34,519 nt of DNA from positions 1-34,519 of the forward strand of contig CANBNK010000043.1 in assembly GCA_947371015.1 (NCBI GenBank). Direction: 5' to 3'. A model generated the notes under the pieces. It had not been told where the DNA came from and made no database searches. It was given only the letters and a program-made list of their open reading frames with translations. The translations under genes and the position numbers were made by a program. Below, one piece after another: positions 16,062-24,267 of this stretch (position 1 is its first letter; the number at the start of each line of letters is the position of its first letter). The DNA comes from Acetobacteraceae bacterium (GTDB lineage Bacteria; Pseudomonadota; Alphaproteobacteria; Acetobacterales; Acetobacteraceae).

Positions 16062-17219
16062 TCATGCCCGCGGCGGGCTGAGGGCAACGGTGCCCAGCAA
16101 TTGCCGGAACTCCTCCGATTCGAGAAATCCCTGAACCAGCCGCGCCGTGTCGATCTCGCCTTGTTCCAGCCGCTGCTCATAGGCGGCCAGGCCAGCGAAA
16201 TCCGGCTCCCGCCCCAGCAGCGTGCGGTACAGCAGCGTCACCAGCCCGGCGGCATCCAACGGCAGGGTCTGCGCAGGCCAGGTGTGGCGCAAGGCGGGCG
16301 GCACCACCGGCAGCGTCTGCGCCACGGCCCGGTTCTCCACAAGCAACGCCGCCATGGCCGGCTCGTCCGGCAGCACCATCCCGTCCAGCGGGGCCTCGGC
16401 GGGGAACATCTCGGTCAGGTGGAAGCCGGCGCCGCGGAACTGCTCCGGGGTGAAATGCAGCCCGTATTCGCCGATATTGCGCCCCAGCACCGCCACCGTG
16501 GACAGACGCAGCCGCCCGAGCAGGTGGCAGCACGCCGTCTTGGCGCCATCCTGGGATGAAACCTCGGCGCCGATGCCCCGATGCCACCAATGCTCCAGCA
16601 CCGCCTGGTGCGGCCGGTCGCGGTAGTTCTGGCCGCGCAGCAGGGCCAGGTAGGGCTGCCACAGCGGCTGGCGTTCCTGCCAATGGCGGCGGGTCAGCGC
16701 ATAGCCCCACAGGTGCTCCATCGGCTGCAGCTCGGTCTGGCGCGCCTGCTGCGCAGCCACGTCCAGCCGATGGTTGCCATAGGCAGCGACATAGGCAATC
16801 CGCTCATCCAGCAAGGCCAGCGCCGCCAGCCGGTCCAGTGTCGCCAGGTAGTGCGGCGACAGCACCAGGTCGTCCTCGAAGAAATACGCCACCTCGGCGC
16901 CCAGCGTCTGGAAGGCGAAGCGCTCGGCCCGGTCGAAGTTGAACGCCACGCCCAGGTTCTGCGGCGCCCGATGCACCTGCCCCGCCGGAAAGACGCGGCG
17001 GAATATCATCACCGCGCGGTCCAGCAGCGCCGGGTCGGTCACCGCGGCGTTGCGATGCGGGCAATAGGCACCGTCCAAGAACAGATGCACCCGGGCCGGG
17101 TCAAGCGCCGGCTGCTGCGCTGCCAGGCTCTCGGCCACCTGGACCAGCAGCTCCGGCCGGTCGAAGGCCAGCAGTATGACCGGCGGCGAACCGACGATGG
17201 GAAGCGACTGCGACGGCAC
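16062..17219 (-). CDS. Glycosyltransferase-like protein with C-terminal DUF4214-type module (GTG start)
   Basis: A 385-residue GT-A-type protein. The N-terminal strand PPVILLAFDRPELLVQVAES and the acidic FFEDDLVLSPHYL (EDD at 115-117, likely nucleotide-sugar/metal site) fit family 2-like or GNT-I-like glycosyltransferases. The last 61 residues (LLYRTLLGREPDFAGLAAYE, then FLESEEFRQLL) are a DUF4214-type module, also present at the N-terminus of the adjacent methyltransferase. The GTG at 17219 is chosen because AAGGGA lies 6-7 bases upstream. Starts at 17363 or 17306 would add residues with no family character and run through the AT-rich control region. It is divergent from the CoA operon. Confidence 0.82.
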   Translation of the reverse strand: MPSQSLPIVGSPPVILLAFDRPELLVQVAESLAAQQPALDPARVHLFLDGAYCPHRNAAVTDPALLDRAVMIFRRVFPAGQVHRAPQNLGVAFNFDRAERFAFQTLGAEVAYFFEDDLVLSPHYLATLDRLAALALLDERIAYVAAYGNHRLDVAAQQARQTELQPMEHLWGYALTRRHWQERQPLWQPYLALLRGQNYRDRPHQAVLEHWWHRGIGAEVSSQDGAKTACCHLLGRLRLSTVAVLGRNIGEYGLHFTPEQFRGAGFHLTEMFPAEAPLDGMVLPDEPAMAALLVENRAVAQTLPVVPPALRHTWPAQTLPLDAAGLVTLLYRTLLGREPDFAGLAAYEQRLEQGEIDTARLVQGFLESEEFRQLLGTVALSPPRA

Positions 17220-17335
17220 GGTGATCCCTTGTGAATATTCCGTTACTTGATTCTGGCTATTGCCCGCAAAGCCGAACGACAACAAGCGTACCGCTATGGC
17301 AACCATGCCCCTTGCCGGCAGTGGCAGTCGCCGTC

Positions 17336-17368
17336 TAAGGTCGACCTTATTGTTATGCGACATAATAT
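17336..17368 (+). promoter_or_regulatory. Twin palindromes over a probable promoter of the CoA operon (candidate MarR operator)
   Basis: TAAGGTCGACCTTA (17336-17349) is a perfect 14-base palindrome. Four bases on, TTATG-CGA-CATAA (17353-17365) is a second inverted repeat. A plausible promoter lies under them: TCGACC (17341-17346), 16 bases, TAATAT (17363-17368), 15 bases before the crotonase ATG. MarR repressors typically bind such short AT-rich dyads in front of their own operon, and the third gene here encodes a MarR protein. Binding is inferred. Confidence 0.6.
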
Positions 17369-17383
17369 TGGAACACTCAGCCC

Positions 17384-18160
17384 ATGCCCGCACACGAGCT
17401 GCTGACCTATGCGCTGGAAGGGAACATCGCCTGGTTGGGCCTGAATCGTCCGGCCAAGCGCAACGCCATCTCAGACGCCCTGCTGGCGGAACTGGACCGC
17501 GGCATCGCCCGCGCCCAGGCGGAGGCTCGCGCAATCGTGATCCACGGGCACGGCCCCTGCTTCTGCGCCGGGCTGGATTTGGCCGAGCAGCGCCTGCGCA
17601 GCGCCGCCGAGGTGTTCCACCTGTCGCGCGACTGGCACGCGCTGTTCGGCCGCATCCGCCATGGCCGCGTCCCGGCCATTGCCGCGCTGCACGGCGCCAC
17701 GGTGGGCGGCGGGCTGGAACTGGCGGCGGCCTGCCATATCCGCGTGGCCGATGCCTCCGCCTTCTTCGCCCTGCCGGAGGGCACCCGCGGCATCTATGTC
17801 GGCGGCGGCGCCAGCGTGAACGTGGCCCGGCTGATCGGCGCCGCGCGCATGGCGGACATGATGCTGACCGGCCGCGTCATCGACGCTGGCTTGGCCGAGC
17901 GCATCGGCCTGGTGCAGTACCTGGTCCCGGCGGGCGAGGCGCTGATGAAGGCCGGGGAACTCGCCGCCAAGGTCGCCACCATGGCACCGCTGACCGTGCT
18001 CGCCATCCTGCAGGCGCTGCCGCGCATCCAGGACATGAGCGAGAGCGACGGACTGTTCGTAGAGAGCCTGACCGCCGCGCTGGTGCAGACCGGGCCGGAG
18101 GCGGTGGCCATGCTGACCGACTTCGTCGAGAAGCGCGCGAAGAAGGTCGGCGAGGCATGA
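17384..18160 (+). CDS. Crotonase/enoyl-CoA hydratase family protein
   Basis: A 258-residue crotonase that would hydrate an enoyl-CoA, the first step after CoA activation in this operon. The oxyanion-hole region GPCFCAGLDLAEQ (57-69) and GATVGGGLELAAAC (104-117) are intact. Both catalytic glutamates are present: Glu112 in GGGLELA and Glu132 in LPEGTRG. The segment RGIYVGGGASVNVARLIGAA resembles the crotonases found beside feruloyl-CoA synthases. It could act as a hydratase only or as a hydratase-lyase. The downstream dehydrogenase and thiolase favour the hydratase role. The stop overlaps the next start (ATGA). First gene of the operon, behind the twin-palindrome control site. Confidence 0.93.
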   Translation: MPAHELLTYALEGNIAWLGLNRPAKRNAISDALLAELDRGIARAQAEARAIVIHGHGPCFCAGLDLAEQRLRSAAEVFHLSRDWHALFGRIRHGRVPAIAALHGATVGGGLELAAACHIRVADASAFFALPEGTRGIYVGGGASVNVARLIGAARMADMMLTGRVIDAGLAERIGLVQYLVPAGEALMKAGELAAKVATMAPLTVLAILQALPRIQDMSESDGLFVESLTAALVQTGPEAVAMLTDFVEKRAKKVGEA

Positions 18161-19095
18161 TCACCAACGTCAGCATCATCGGAACCGGCGTCATCGGCGC
18201 CAGCTGGGCCAGCTATTTCCTGGCCCGTGGGCTGGAGGTAGTGGCCACCGACCCCTCGCCGGGCGCCGAGGCCGCGTTGCGCCAGGCGGTGGCGCAGCAC
18301 TGGCCGAGCATGGTCACGATGGGCCTGGCCGAGGGCGCCGACCCCGCGCGGCTGCGCTTCGTCGAGACGCCCGAGCAGGCCGTGCGCGACGCACAATTCG
18401 TGCAGGAAAACGCGCCGGAACGCCTGGACCTGAAGCGCGAGCTCTTCGCCCGGCTGGACGCCGCCGCGCCGGCTGACGCCATTCTGGCCAGCAGCACCAG
18501 CACCATCATGGTCTCGCAGTTCCAGGATGCCTGCGCCCGCCATCCCGGCCGCGTCGTGCTGGGCCACCCGTTCAACCCGCCGCACCTGGTGCCGCTGGTG
18601 GAAGTGGCCGGCGGCACGCTGACCAGCGCCGCAGCCATTCAGCGCGCGATGGAGTTCTACCGCGCCATCGGCAAGCACCCGATCCACCTGAAGCGCGAAA
18701 TCCGCGGCCATGTCGCCAACCGGCTGCAAGCGGCGCTGTGGCAGGAGGCGTTCAACCTGGTGCAGGCCGGCGTCGCCAGCGTGGCGGATGTGGATGCAGC
18801 CATCGCCCATGGCCCCGGGCTGCGCTGGGCGCTGCTCGGCCCCTTCCTGAACCTGCATCTCTCCGGCGGTGCGGGCGGCATCGGCGCGCTGTTTGAAAAG
18901 CCGCTCTGGGCCGCCACCGAGGGCATGTGGCGCGACCTCGGCACCGTGCATGTCGATGCCGCGCTGGGCGCCGAGGTGGCGGCCGGCGTCGCACAGGAAC
19001 TGGCGCCGCATGAGCAAGCAGAAATGGTGCGCCAGCGCGACGCCACCTTGCTGGCGCTGCTACAGCTGAAGGCGGCGGCCGGCGAGTTGCCATGA
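18157..19095 (+). CDS. Single-domain 3-hydroxyacyl-CoA dehydrogenase
   Basis: NAD-dependent dehydrogenase of 312 residues expected to oxidise the 3-hydroxyacyl-CoA made by the crotonase. Rossmann motif GTGVIG at 9-14, followed by Asp32 in ATDPSP, which favours NAD over NADP. The catalytic His137 lies in LGHPFNPPHLVPLVEV. It is related to L-carnitine dehydrogenases and L-gulonate 3-dehydrogenases of the same size. The operon context (CoA ligase, thiolase) argues for a CoA-ester substrate. It overlaps the crotonase stop (ATGA) and its own stop overlaps the MarR start (ATGA). Confidence 0.92.
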   Translation: MITNVSIIGTGVIGASWASYFLARGLEVVATDPSPGAEAALRQAVAQHWPSMVTMGLAEGADPARLRFVETPEQAVRDAQFVQENAPERLDLKRELFARLDAAAPADAILASSTSTIMVSQFQDACARHPGRVVLGHPFNPPHLVPLVEVAGGTLTSAAAIQRAMEFYRAIGKHPIHLKREIRGHVANRLQAALWQEAFNLVQAGVASVADVDAAIAHGPGLRWALLGPFLNLHLSGGAGGIGALFEKPLWAATEGMWRDLGTVHVDAALGAEVAAGVAQELAPHEQAEMVRQRDATLLALLQLKAAAGELP

Positions 19096-19574
19096 CCAGC
19101 GCCTTGCCCGAGGCCACGCCACGCCGCCGCGCCGCGCCCGCGGCGCCGCCGCTGGACATGGCGCCGCTGGCCGGCCATGTAGGCTTCCTGCTGCGGCTGG
19201 CGCAGCAGCAGGTGTTCGACGAGTTCCATCGCGGCTTCGGGCAGGCCGGCATCACCCCCGCGCGCTATTCGGTGCTGGCGCTGCTGCACGCCAACCCGGA
19301 CGTGCCGCAGGCCCGGCTGGCCGAGGCACTACGGATCAAGCCGCCCAACCTGGCGGTGCTGCTGGCGGAGATGGCAGCCCAAGGGCTGGTGGACCGTCGC
19401 GTCGACGCCACCAATCGTCGCGCCAACCTGCTGCGCCTGACCGCCGCCGGCCGCACGCTTTACGGGCGGGTGACGCCCGAAATCCTGGCGATGGAACAGC
19501 AGGTCGCGCACCGGCTGACCCGCGCCCAATACGCCACACTACTGAAACTGCTGGCGAAGCTCAGTCCGCCCTGA
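19092..19574 (+). CDS. MarR family transcriptional regulator
   Basis: A 160-residue winged-helix regulator. Helix 1 region DMAPLAGHVGFLLRLAQQQV leads into ITPARYSVLALLHANPDV. The recognition helix is about QARLAEALRIKPPNLAVLLA, and the wing is LVDRRVDATNRRANLLRLT (RVDATNRRAN carries the usual Asp/Arg). The C-terminal helices form the dimer interface. Hydroxycinnamate and benzoate gene clusters are often controlled by MarR proteins that release DNA on binding the CoA thioester; this is inferred here. Translationally coupled to the dehydrogenase (ATGA overlap). The likely target is the dyad pair at 17336-17365. It has a Pro/Ala-rich N-terminal tail of about 20 residues. Confidence 0.92.
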   Translation: MTSALPEATPRRRAAPAAPPLDMAPLAGHVGFLLRLAQQQVFDEFHRGFGQAGITPARYSVLALLHANPDVPQARLAEALRIKPPNLAVLLAEMAAQGLVDRRVDATNRRANLLRLTAAGRTLYGRVTPEILAMEQQVAHRLTRAQYATLLKLLAKLSPP

Positions 19575-19596
19575 ACGCGGCATGCGGGAGGAACAC

Positions 19597-21372
19597 ATGC
19601 AGGAACCCACCTTCAGCAAACCGGATGTGCTGGTGCAGCCGCACCCCGGCGGCGGCTGGCTGGTGCGCTCGGCGGCGACGCTGCCGGCGCATCCGCCGCG
19701 CATCACCGATAACCTGTTCCACTGGGCCGAACGCCAGCCGCACGCGCCCTTCCTGCGCCAGCGCAGCGCCGATGGCTCGGCATGGCGCAGCCTGAGTTGG
19801 GGCGAGGCGGCCGACCAGGTCCGCCGCATCGCCGCCGGGCTGCTGGCGCGCGGGCTGGGGCCGAGGCGCGGCGTCGCCATCCTGTCCGGCAACAGCATCG
19901 AACACGCGCTGCTGGCGCTGGCGGCGATGAGCGTCGGCGTGCCGGTGACGCCGGTCTCGGTGCCCTACAGCCTGGCCAGCCGGGACCTGCTGAAGCTGCG
20001 CCATGTGCTCGGCCTGGCGCAGCCGGGCCTGATCTTCGCCGAAAGCACCGCCGTCTTCGCCCGCGCGCTGGCCGTGCCGGAAGCGATGGCGGCCGACCAC
20101 GTCGCGCTGGAAGCCCACGGCCGCGCGACCGCCTTCGCCGACCTGCTGGCCACACCCAACACCAACACGGAGCGCGCCATCGCTGCCGTGCCGCCGGAGG
20201 CGGTGGTGAAGTTGCTATTCACCAGCGGCAGCACCGGCATGCCCAAGGGCGTGATGAACACCCACCGCATGATGGCGGTGAACCAGGAACAGATCGCCTA
20301 CGCCTGGCCCTTCCTGTACCGCGAGCCGCCGGTGCTGCTGGACTGGCTGCCCTGGTCCCACACTTTTGGGGGTAGCCACAACTTCAACATGGTGCTGCGG
20401 CATGGCGGCACGCTGTGGATCGATGACGGCCGCCCGCTGCCGCAGGAATTCGGCCGCACGCTGCGCAATCTGCGCGACGTCTCGCCGACCATCAGCTTCA
20501 ACGTGCCCAAGGGCTACGAGCTGCTGCTGCCGCATTTGGAGGACGAGCCCGACATCCGCGACGCCTTCCTCGGCCGGCTGCGCATCGTGTTCTACGCCGC
20601 CGCCGCGCTGGCGCCGCCGATGTGGCGCCGGCTGGAGGCGGTGATCGCCCAGGCGCCGCGCCAGGTGCACATGGCCGCCAGCTGGGGCCTGACGGAGACC
20701 GCGCCCGCCGTGGTGCTGACCCATGCGCCCAACGTGGCCTCCGGCTGCATCGGCACGCCGCTGCCATCGGCCGAGCTGCTGCTGCTGCCGGATGCCGACA
20801 AGCTGGAAGTGCGCGTGCGCGGCCCGCAGGTGACGCCGGGCTACCTCAACAATCCGGACGCCAACGCCGCCAGCTTCGACGCGGAAGGCTTCTTCCGCAC
20901 CGGCGACGCCATGCGCTGGATGGACCCCGCCGACCCCAACCAGGGGCTGCGCTTCGACGGCCGGCTGGGCGAGGATTTCAAGCTGGCGACGGGCACCAAG
21001 GTCAATGTCGGCGCCATCAAGCCGCGCGCCATGGCGGCGCTGGCGGAGGTGGCGCGGGACATGGTGGTCTGCGGCCATGACCGCGACGATATCGGGCTGC
21101 TGCTGATCCCGCAGCCACACCGCCTGGCTGACCTGGACAACGCCGCCTTCCTCGCCGAAGTCCGCGCTTGCCTGCATGCGCTGAATGCCGAGGGCGGCGG
21201 TGCCTCCTCGCTGACCATCGCCCGCGCGCTGTTCCTGCGCGCGCCGCTTTCGCTGGACGCCGGCGAGATGACCGACAAGGGTTCGCTGAATGTCCGCGCC
21301 ATCCTGGCGCATCGCGCTGCCGACGTGGCACGCTTGTACGACAACGAAGAACAGCAGGTGATCACGCCATGA
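19597..21372 (+). CDS. Feruloyl-CoA synthase-like acyl-CoA ligase
   Basis: AMP-forming ligase of 591 residues that should activate an aromatic (hydroxycinnamate-like) acid to its CoA ester. It follows the feruloyl-CoA synthase pattern: RGVAILSGNSIEHALLALAA (91-110), MSVGVPVTPVSVPYSLAS and the AMP-binding loop LLFTSGSTGMPKG (206-218). LPWSHTFGGSHNFN and WGLTETAPA follow. The C-terminal EMTDKGSLNVRAIL takes the place of the usual ligase lysine motif, as in that subfamily. ATG 19597 is chosen because GGGAGGA sits 6 bases upstream. ATG 19582 overlaps that site. The substrate is inferred and could be another arylpropenoate. The stop overlaps the thiolase start (ATGA). Confidence 0.92.
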   Translation: MQEPTFSKPDVLVQPHPGGGWLVRSAATLPAHPPRITDNLFHWAERQPHAPFLRQRSADGSAWRSLSWGEAADQVRRIAAGLLARGLGPRRGVAILSGNSIEHALLALAAMSVGVPVTPVSVPYSLASRDLLKLRHVLGLAQPGLIFAESTAVFARALAVPEAMAADHVALEAHGRATAFADLLATPNTNTERAIAAVPPEAVVKLLFTSGSTGMPKGVMNTHRMMAVNQEQIAYAWPFLYREPPVLLDWLPWSHTFGGSHNFNMVLRHGGTLWIDDGRPLPQEFGRTLRNLRDVSPTISFNVPKGYELLLPHLEDEPDIRDAFLGRLRIVFYAAAALAPPMWRRLEAVIAQAPRQVHMAASWGLTETAPAVVLTHAPNVASGCIGTPLPSAELLLLPDADKLEVRVRGPQVTPGYLNNPDANAASFDAEGFFRTGDAMRWMDPADPNQGLRFDGRLGEDFKLATGTKVNVGAIKPRAMAALAEVARDMVVCGHDRDDIGLLLIPQPHRLADLDNAAFLAEVRACLHALNAEGGGASSLTIARALFLRAPLSLDAGEMTDKGSLNVRAILAHRAADVARLYDNEEQQVITP

Positions 21373-22625
21373 CCTATTCGACCGACTGGTCCGCCTTTGT
21401 CCCCGGCGCGCTGGTGGAGACGTTCTCGGACGCCTTCATCGTCGCCGGCGCGCGCACGCCTTTCGTGGACTACAACGGCGCGCTGGGCCTGGTCTCCGCC
21501 ACCGACCTCGGCATCCACGCCGCCCGCGCCGCGCTGGCGCGCAGCGGGCTGGAGGGCAAGCGCCTCGGCACCACCATCGCCGGTTCCTGCGCGCAGACCA
21601 GCTTCGACGCCTTCTTCTATCCGCGCCATGTCGGGTTGTTCGCGGGCATGGCGAATGACCGCCCGGCGCTGGGCGTGAACCGGCTCTGCACCACGGGGTT
21701 CGAGGCCATCGCGCAAGCCGCTCGTGGCGTCTCCATGGGCCAGTATGAAGCCGCGCTGGCCGTGGGCGCCGAGAGCATGTCGCGCAACCCGGTGGCCGCC
21801 TACACGCATCGCGGTGGCTTCCGCATGGGCCAGGTGGAGTTCAAGGATTTCCTGTGGGAATCCCTGTTCGACACCGCCGGCGGCTGCGGCATGGGCCAGA
21901 CCGCGGAGAACCTGGCGCAGGCCTACGGCATCGACCGCCTGACCACCGACACCTATGCCGCCCGCAGTTTTGCACGTGCCCAGGCCGCGGTGGAAAGCGG
22001 CCGCTTCGGGGCGGAGATCGCCCCGGTCACCAATGCCGAGTTCACCGCGGATGGCCTGAAGCCACGCAGCCTGAAGCTGCCGCGCGGCGTCAAGGAAGTG
22101 GCGCAGGACACGCATATCCGCCCGACGCCGATGGAAATCCTGGCCAAGCTCTCGCCCGCCTTCGGTGGCGTACAGACCGGCGGCAACAGCAGCGCCATCG
22201 TCGATGGTGCCGCCGCCGTGGTGGTGACCAATGGCGCGCTGGCGAAGCAAGGCAAGCCGCTTGGACGCGTGGTGGCGGTGGCCACGGCCGGCGTTCCGGC
22301 GCAGGTCATGGGCATCGGCCCGGTACCGGCCGGCCTGGCGCTGCTGGCCAAGCTGGGCATGGGCATCGGCGACATCGACCTGGTCGAGGTCAACGAGGCC
22401 TTCTCCTCCCAGGCGGAAAGCGTCCGCCGCGGCCTCGGCGTGGCCGAGGACCGCTTCAACGTGAATGGCGGCGCCATCGCCTTTGGCCATCCGTTGGCCG
22501 CCACTGGCATCCGCTGCGTCTATTCCGCGCTGATGGAGTTGCAGCGTCGCGGAGGCCGCTACGCCATGGCGGGCGCCTGCGCCGGCGGCGGCCAGGGCAT
22601 GATGGTGCTGGTCGAGGCCGCCTGA
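21369..22625 (+). CDS. Thiolase family protein (acetyl-CoA acyltransferase)
   Basis: Thiolase of 418 residues that would split a 3-ketoacyl-CoA with CoA to release acetyl-CoA. The acyl-binding Cys107 lies in NRLCTTGFEA. His374 is in GGAIAFGHPLAATG. The proton-transfer Cys404 is in GACAGGGQG. The NEAF motif (342-345) is present, so the active site is complete. Slightly longer than typical (about 390) because of an N-terminal extension of about 20 residues. The start at ATG 21369 overlaps the ligase stop. A reading from 21168 would lie inside the ligase gene. With the crotonase and dehydrogenase it completes a beta-oxidation turn. Confidence 0.94.
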   Translation: MTYSTDWSAFVPGALVETFSDAFIVAGARTPFVDYNGALGLVSATDLGIHAARAALARSGLEGKRLGTTIAGSCAQTSFDAFFYPRHVGLFAGMANDRPALGVNRLCTTGFEAIAQAARGVSMGQYEAALAVGAESMSRNPVAAYTHRGGFRMGQVEFKDFLWESLFDTAGGCGMGQTAENLAQAYGIDRLTTDTYAARSFARAQAAVESGRFGAEIAPVTNAEFTADGLKPRSLKLPRGVKEVAQDTHIRPTPMEILAKLSPAFGGVQTGGNSSAIVDGAAAVVVTNGALAKQGKPLGRVVAVATAGVPAQVMGIGPVPAGLALLAKLGMGIGDIDLVEVNEAFSSQAESVRRGLGVAEDRFNVNGGAIAFGHPLAATGIRCVYSALMELQRRGGRYAMAGACAGGGQGMMVLVEAA

Positions 22626-23095
22626 TGGCTGCGGCTGACCGCAGCGCATCCGCGCCGAGTGGCAAGGACTACATCCGCAGCGTTCCGGTCCACTGGAACG
22701 ACTGCGACCCCGCGCGCATCGTCTTCCATGCGCACTACGTCCGCTGGATGGATGAGGGCTTCCAGGAGATGTGCCGCGCCCGTGGCCTCGACTTCCGCCT
22801 GATGGTGGAAGCCGATGCCAGCTTCCGCGGCTCGCCGCTGGTCAATGTCAGCTGCGGCTTTCGCGCGCCGTCGATGTACGGCGACGTGATGCAGCACCAC
22901 ATCCACCCGCCGGAATTCGGCGCCGGCAAGTCCTTCCTGGTGAAGCACAGCTTCCACCGCGACGGGACGCTGCTGGCCACAGGGGAGCAGGTGCGCATCT
23001 GGGGCTATGCCGATGCCACCGGCACGCTGCGCGCGGTGCCGGTACCGCCGGAAGCCCAGGCGCTGCTGCGCGGCGACCAGAGCGGGATGCGCTGA
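22625..23095 (+). CDS. Hot-dog acyl-CoA thioesterase, 4-hydroxybenzoyl-CoA thioesterase type
   Basis: Small hot-dog thioesterase of 156 residues. VHWNDCDPARIVFHAHYVRW (22-41) closely follows the 4-hydroxybenzoyl-CoA thioesterase active-site stretch. Asp28 (in CDPAR) corresponds to the catalytic Asp17 of the Pseudomonas enzyme, from alignment by eye. It would free the aromatic acid (for example a hydroxybenzoate) from CoA after thiolysis. The start shares one base with the thiolase stop (TGATG). Last gene of the operon, followed by a palindromic element at 23113-23149. A fatty acyl-CoA thioesterase of the YbgC type is the alternative. Confidence 0.9.
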   Translation: MAAADRSASAPSGKDYIRSVPVHWNDCDPARIVFHAHYVRWMDEGFQEMCRARGLDFRLMVEADASFRGSPLVNVSCGFRAPSMYGDVMQHHIHPPEFGAGKSFLVKHSFHRDGTLLATGEQVRIWGYADATGTLRAVPVPPEAQALLRGDQSGMR

Positions 23096-23112
23096 GGCGG
23101 AAGCGCCGAGGA

Positions 23113-23149
23113 GGCCGGAGCGTGCCGCGTGAGCGCAGCATGCTCCAGC
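23113..23149. repeat. REP-like palindromic element between convergent genes, short form
   Basis: GGAGCGTGC and GCATGCTCC form a 9-pair stem (one G-U) around a small inner CGC/GCG hairpin. The same outer arms occur at 32494-32540 in reverse orientation with a longer loop. It lies between the thioesterase and the first Bug receptor and may also serve as a bidirectional terminator. Confidence 0.6.
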
Positions 23150-23163
23150 CACCGCACAGCAAG

Positions 23164-24159
23164 CTATTCCGCCCGAGCGCCGCTCGCCTTCACCAGCGGC
23201 CGCATCACCGCCTCCTGCGCGCGGGCGTAGCTGGCGTATTCCTCCGGCCCGATCGCCCAGGGCGTGGCGCCGCTTTCGGCATAGGTGCGGATCAGCTCCG
23301 GGCTGGCCAGCGCCCGATGCGCGAAGCCCGCCATGCGTTCCACCATCGCTGGCGGCAAGCCGGCCGGTGCCACCACGCCGTTCCAGCTGGTGATGTCGAA
23401 CCCCGGCAGAAACTCCGCCAGCGCCGGCAACTCGGGCGCCGCTGGGCTGCGCTGCGGGCTGCTCACCGCCAGGCCGCGCGCCTTGCCTTCCCGCACCGCG
23501 CCGATCGGGCCGGAGAAGTTGTCGAAGATCACGTGCACCCGCCCGGCCAGCAGGTCCAGCAGCGCCTGCGCCCCACCGCGATATTGCACGAAGGGCATGT
23601 CGGTGCCGGTGCGGGTCTTGAACATCTCGGCGCACAGATGTGGCGTGGTGCCCGCCCCGCCGGTGGCATAGTTGTACTTGCCCGGATTGGCCTTCAGCAG
23701 CGCGATCAGCTCCGGCACCGTGCGCACCGGCAAATCATTGTTCACCAGCAGCAGGTTCGGCTGCCGCCACAGGCCGGAGATGAAGGAAAAATCCTTCGCG
23801 GGGTCATAGGGCAGGCTGCCGAACAACGACGGCGCGATGGCCAGCGTCGCCACGCTGCCCAGGCCCAGCGTGTAGCCATCCGGCCGCGCCTTGGCGATGG
23901 CATCCGTGCCCACCGTGCCACCGGCCCCGGCGCGGTTCTCCACCACGAATTGCTGGCCGGCCACCAGGCTCATCGCCTGGCACCACACGCGGGAGGCAAT
24001 GTCGGTGGCGCCACCGGCGGCGTACAGGTTGATGTAGCGCACCGTCTGGTTCGGCCATGGCGCAGAGGGTTGAGTCCCTTGAGCCAGGGCGGGCGCCGGC
24101 AACAGGCTGGCGGCAAGCAGGCTACGGCGCCGCAGCAGCGGCAGGCGGGTGGTTGGCAT
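23164..24159 (-). CDS. Tripartite tricarboxylate transporter substrate-binding protein (Bug/TctC), 1
   Basis: Periplasmic solute receptor of 331 residues. The signal peptide has an arginine-rich start (LLRRRSLLAASLLPAPALAQ) and cleavage near ALAQG. Family landmarks are present: AAGGATDIASRV (usually PGGxxD), FVVENRAGAGGTVGTDAIAK and PDGYTLGLG. Bug proteins bind carboxylates, often aromatic or dicarboxylic, and most are orphans without TctAB genes, as here. The start at ATG 24159 has GGGAGAG 6 bases upstream. It converges on the CoA operon, so capture of the acid used there is possible, though not shown. Confidence 0.93.
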   Translation of the reverse strand: MPTTRLPLLRRRSLLAASLLPAPALAQGTQPSAPWPNQTVRYINLYAAGGATDIASRVWCQAMSLVAGQQFVVENRAGAGGTVGTDAIAKARPDGYTLGLGSVATLAIAPSLFGSLPYDPAKDFSFISGLWRQPNLLLVNNDLPVRTVPELIALLKANPGKYNYATGGAGTTPHLCAEMFKTRTGTDMPFVQYRGGAQALLDLLAGRVHVIFDNFSGPIGAVREGKARGLAVSSPQRSPAAPELPALAEFLPGFDITSWNGVVAPAGLPPAMVERMAGFAHRALASPELIRTYAESGATPWAIGPEEYASYARAQEAVMRPLVKASGARAE

Positions 24160-24267
24160 GCTGGCTCTCCCTCACGCCCGGCTCTCTGGCCTGGGTCTGT
24201 GCGAAGCCTACGCCAGCCCGGGCCGGCAGCGGGTAGAAATTCCACCCCGCCACCGGCCCGGCCGTCG

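Noticed and set aside
21168-22625. Extended thiolase start inside the ligase gene
   Set aside because: ATG 21369 gives the ATGA overlap seen elsewhere in the operon and a normal thiolase N-terminus.
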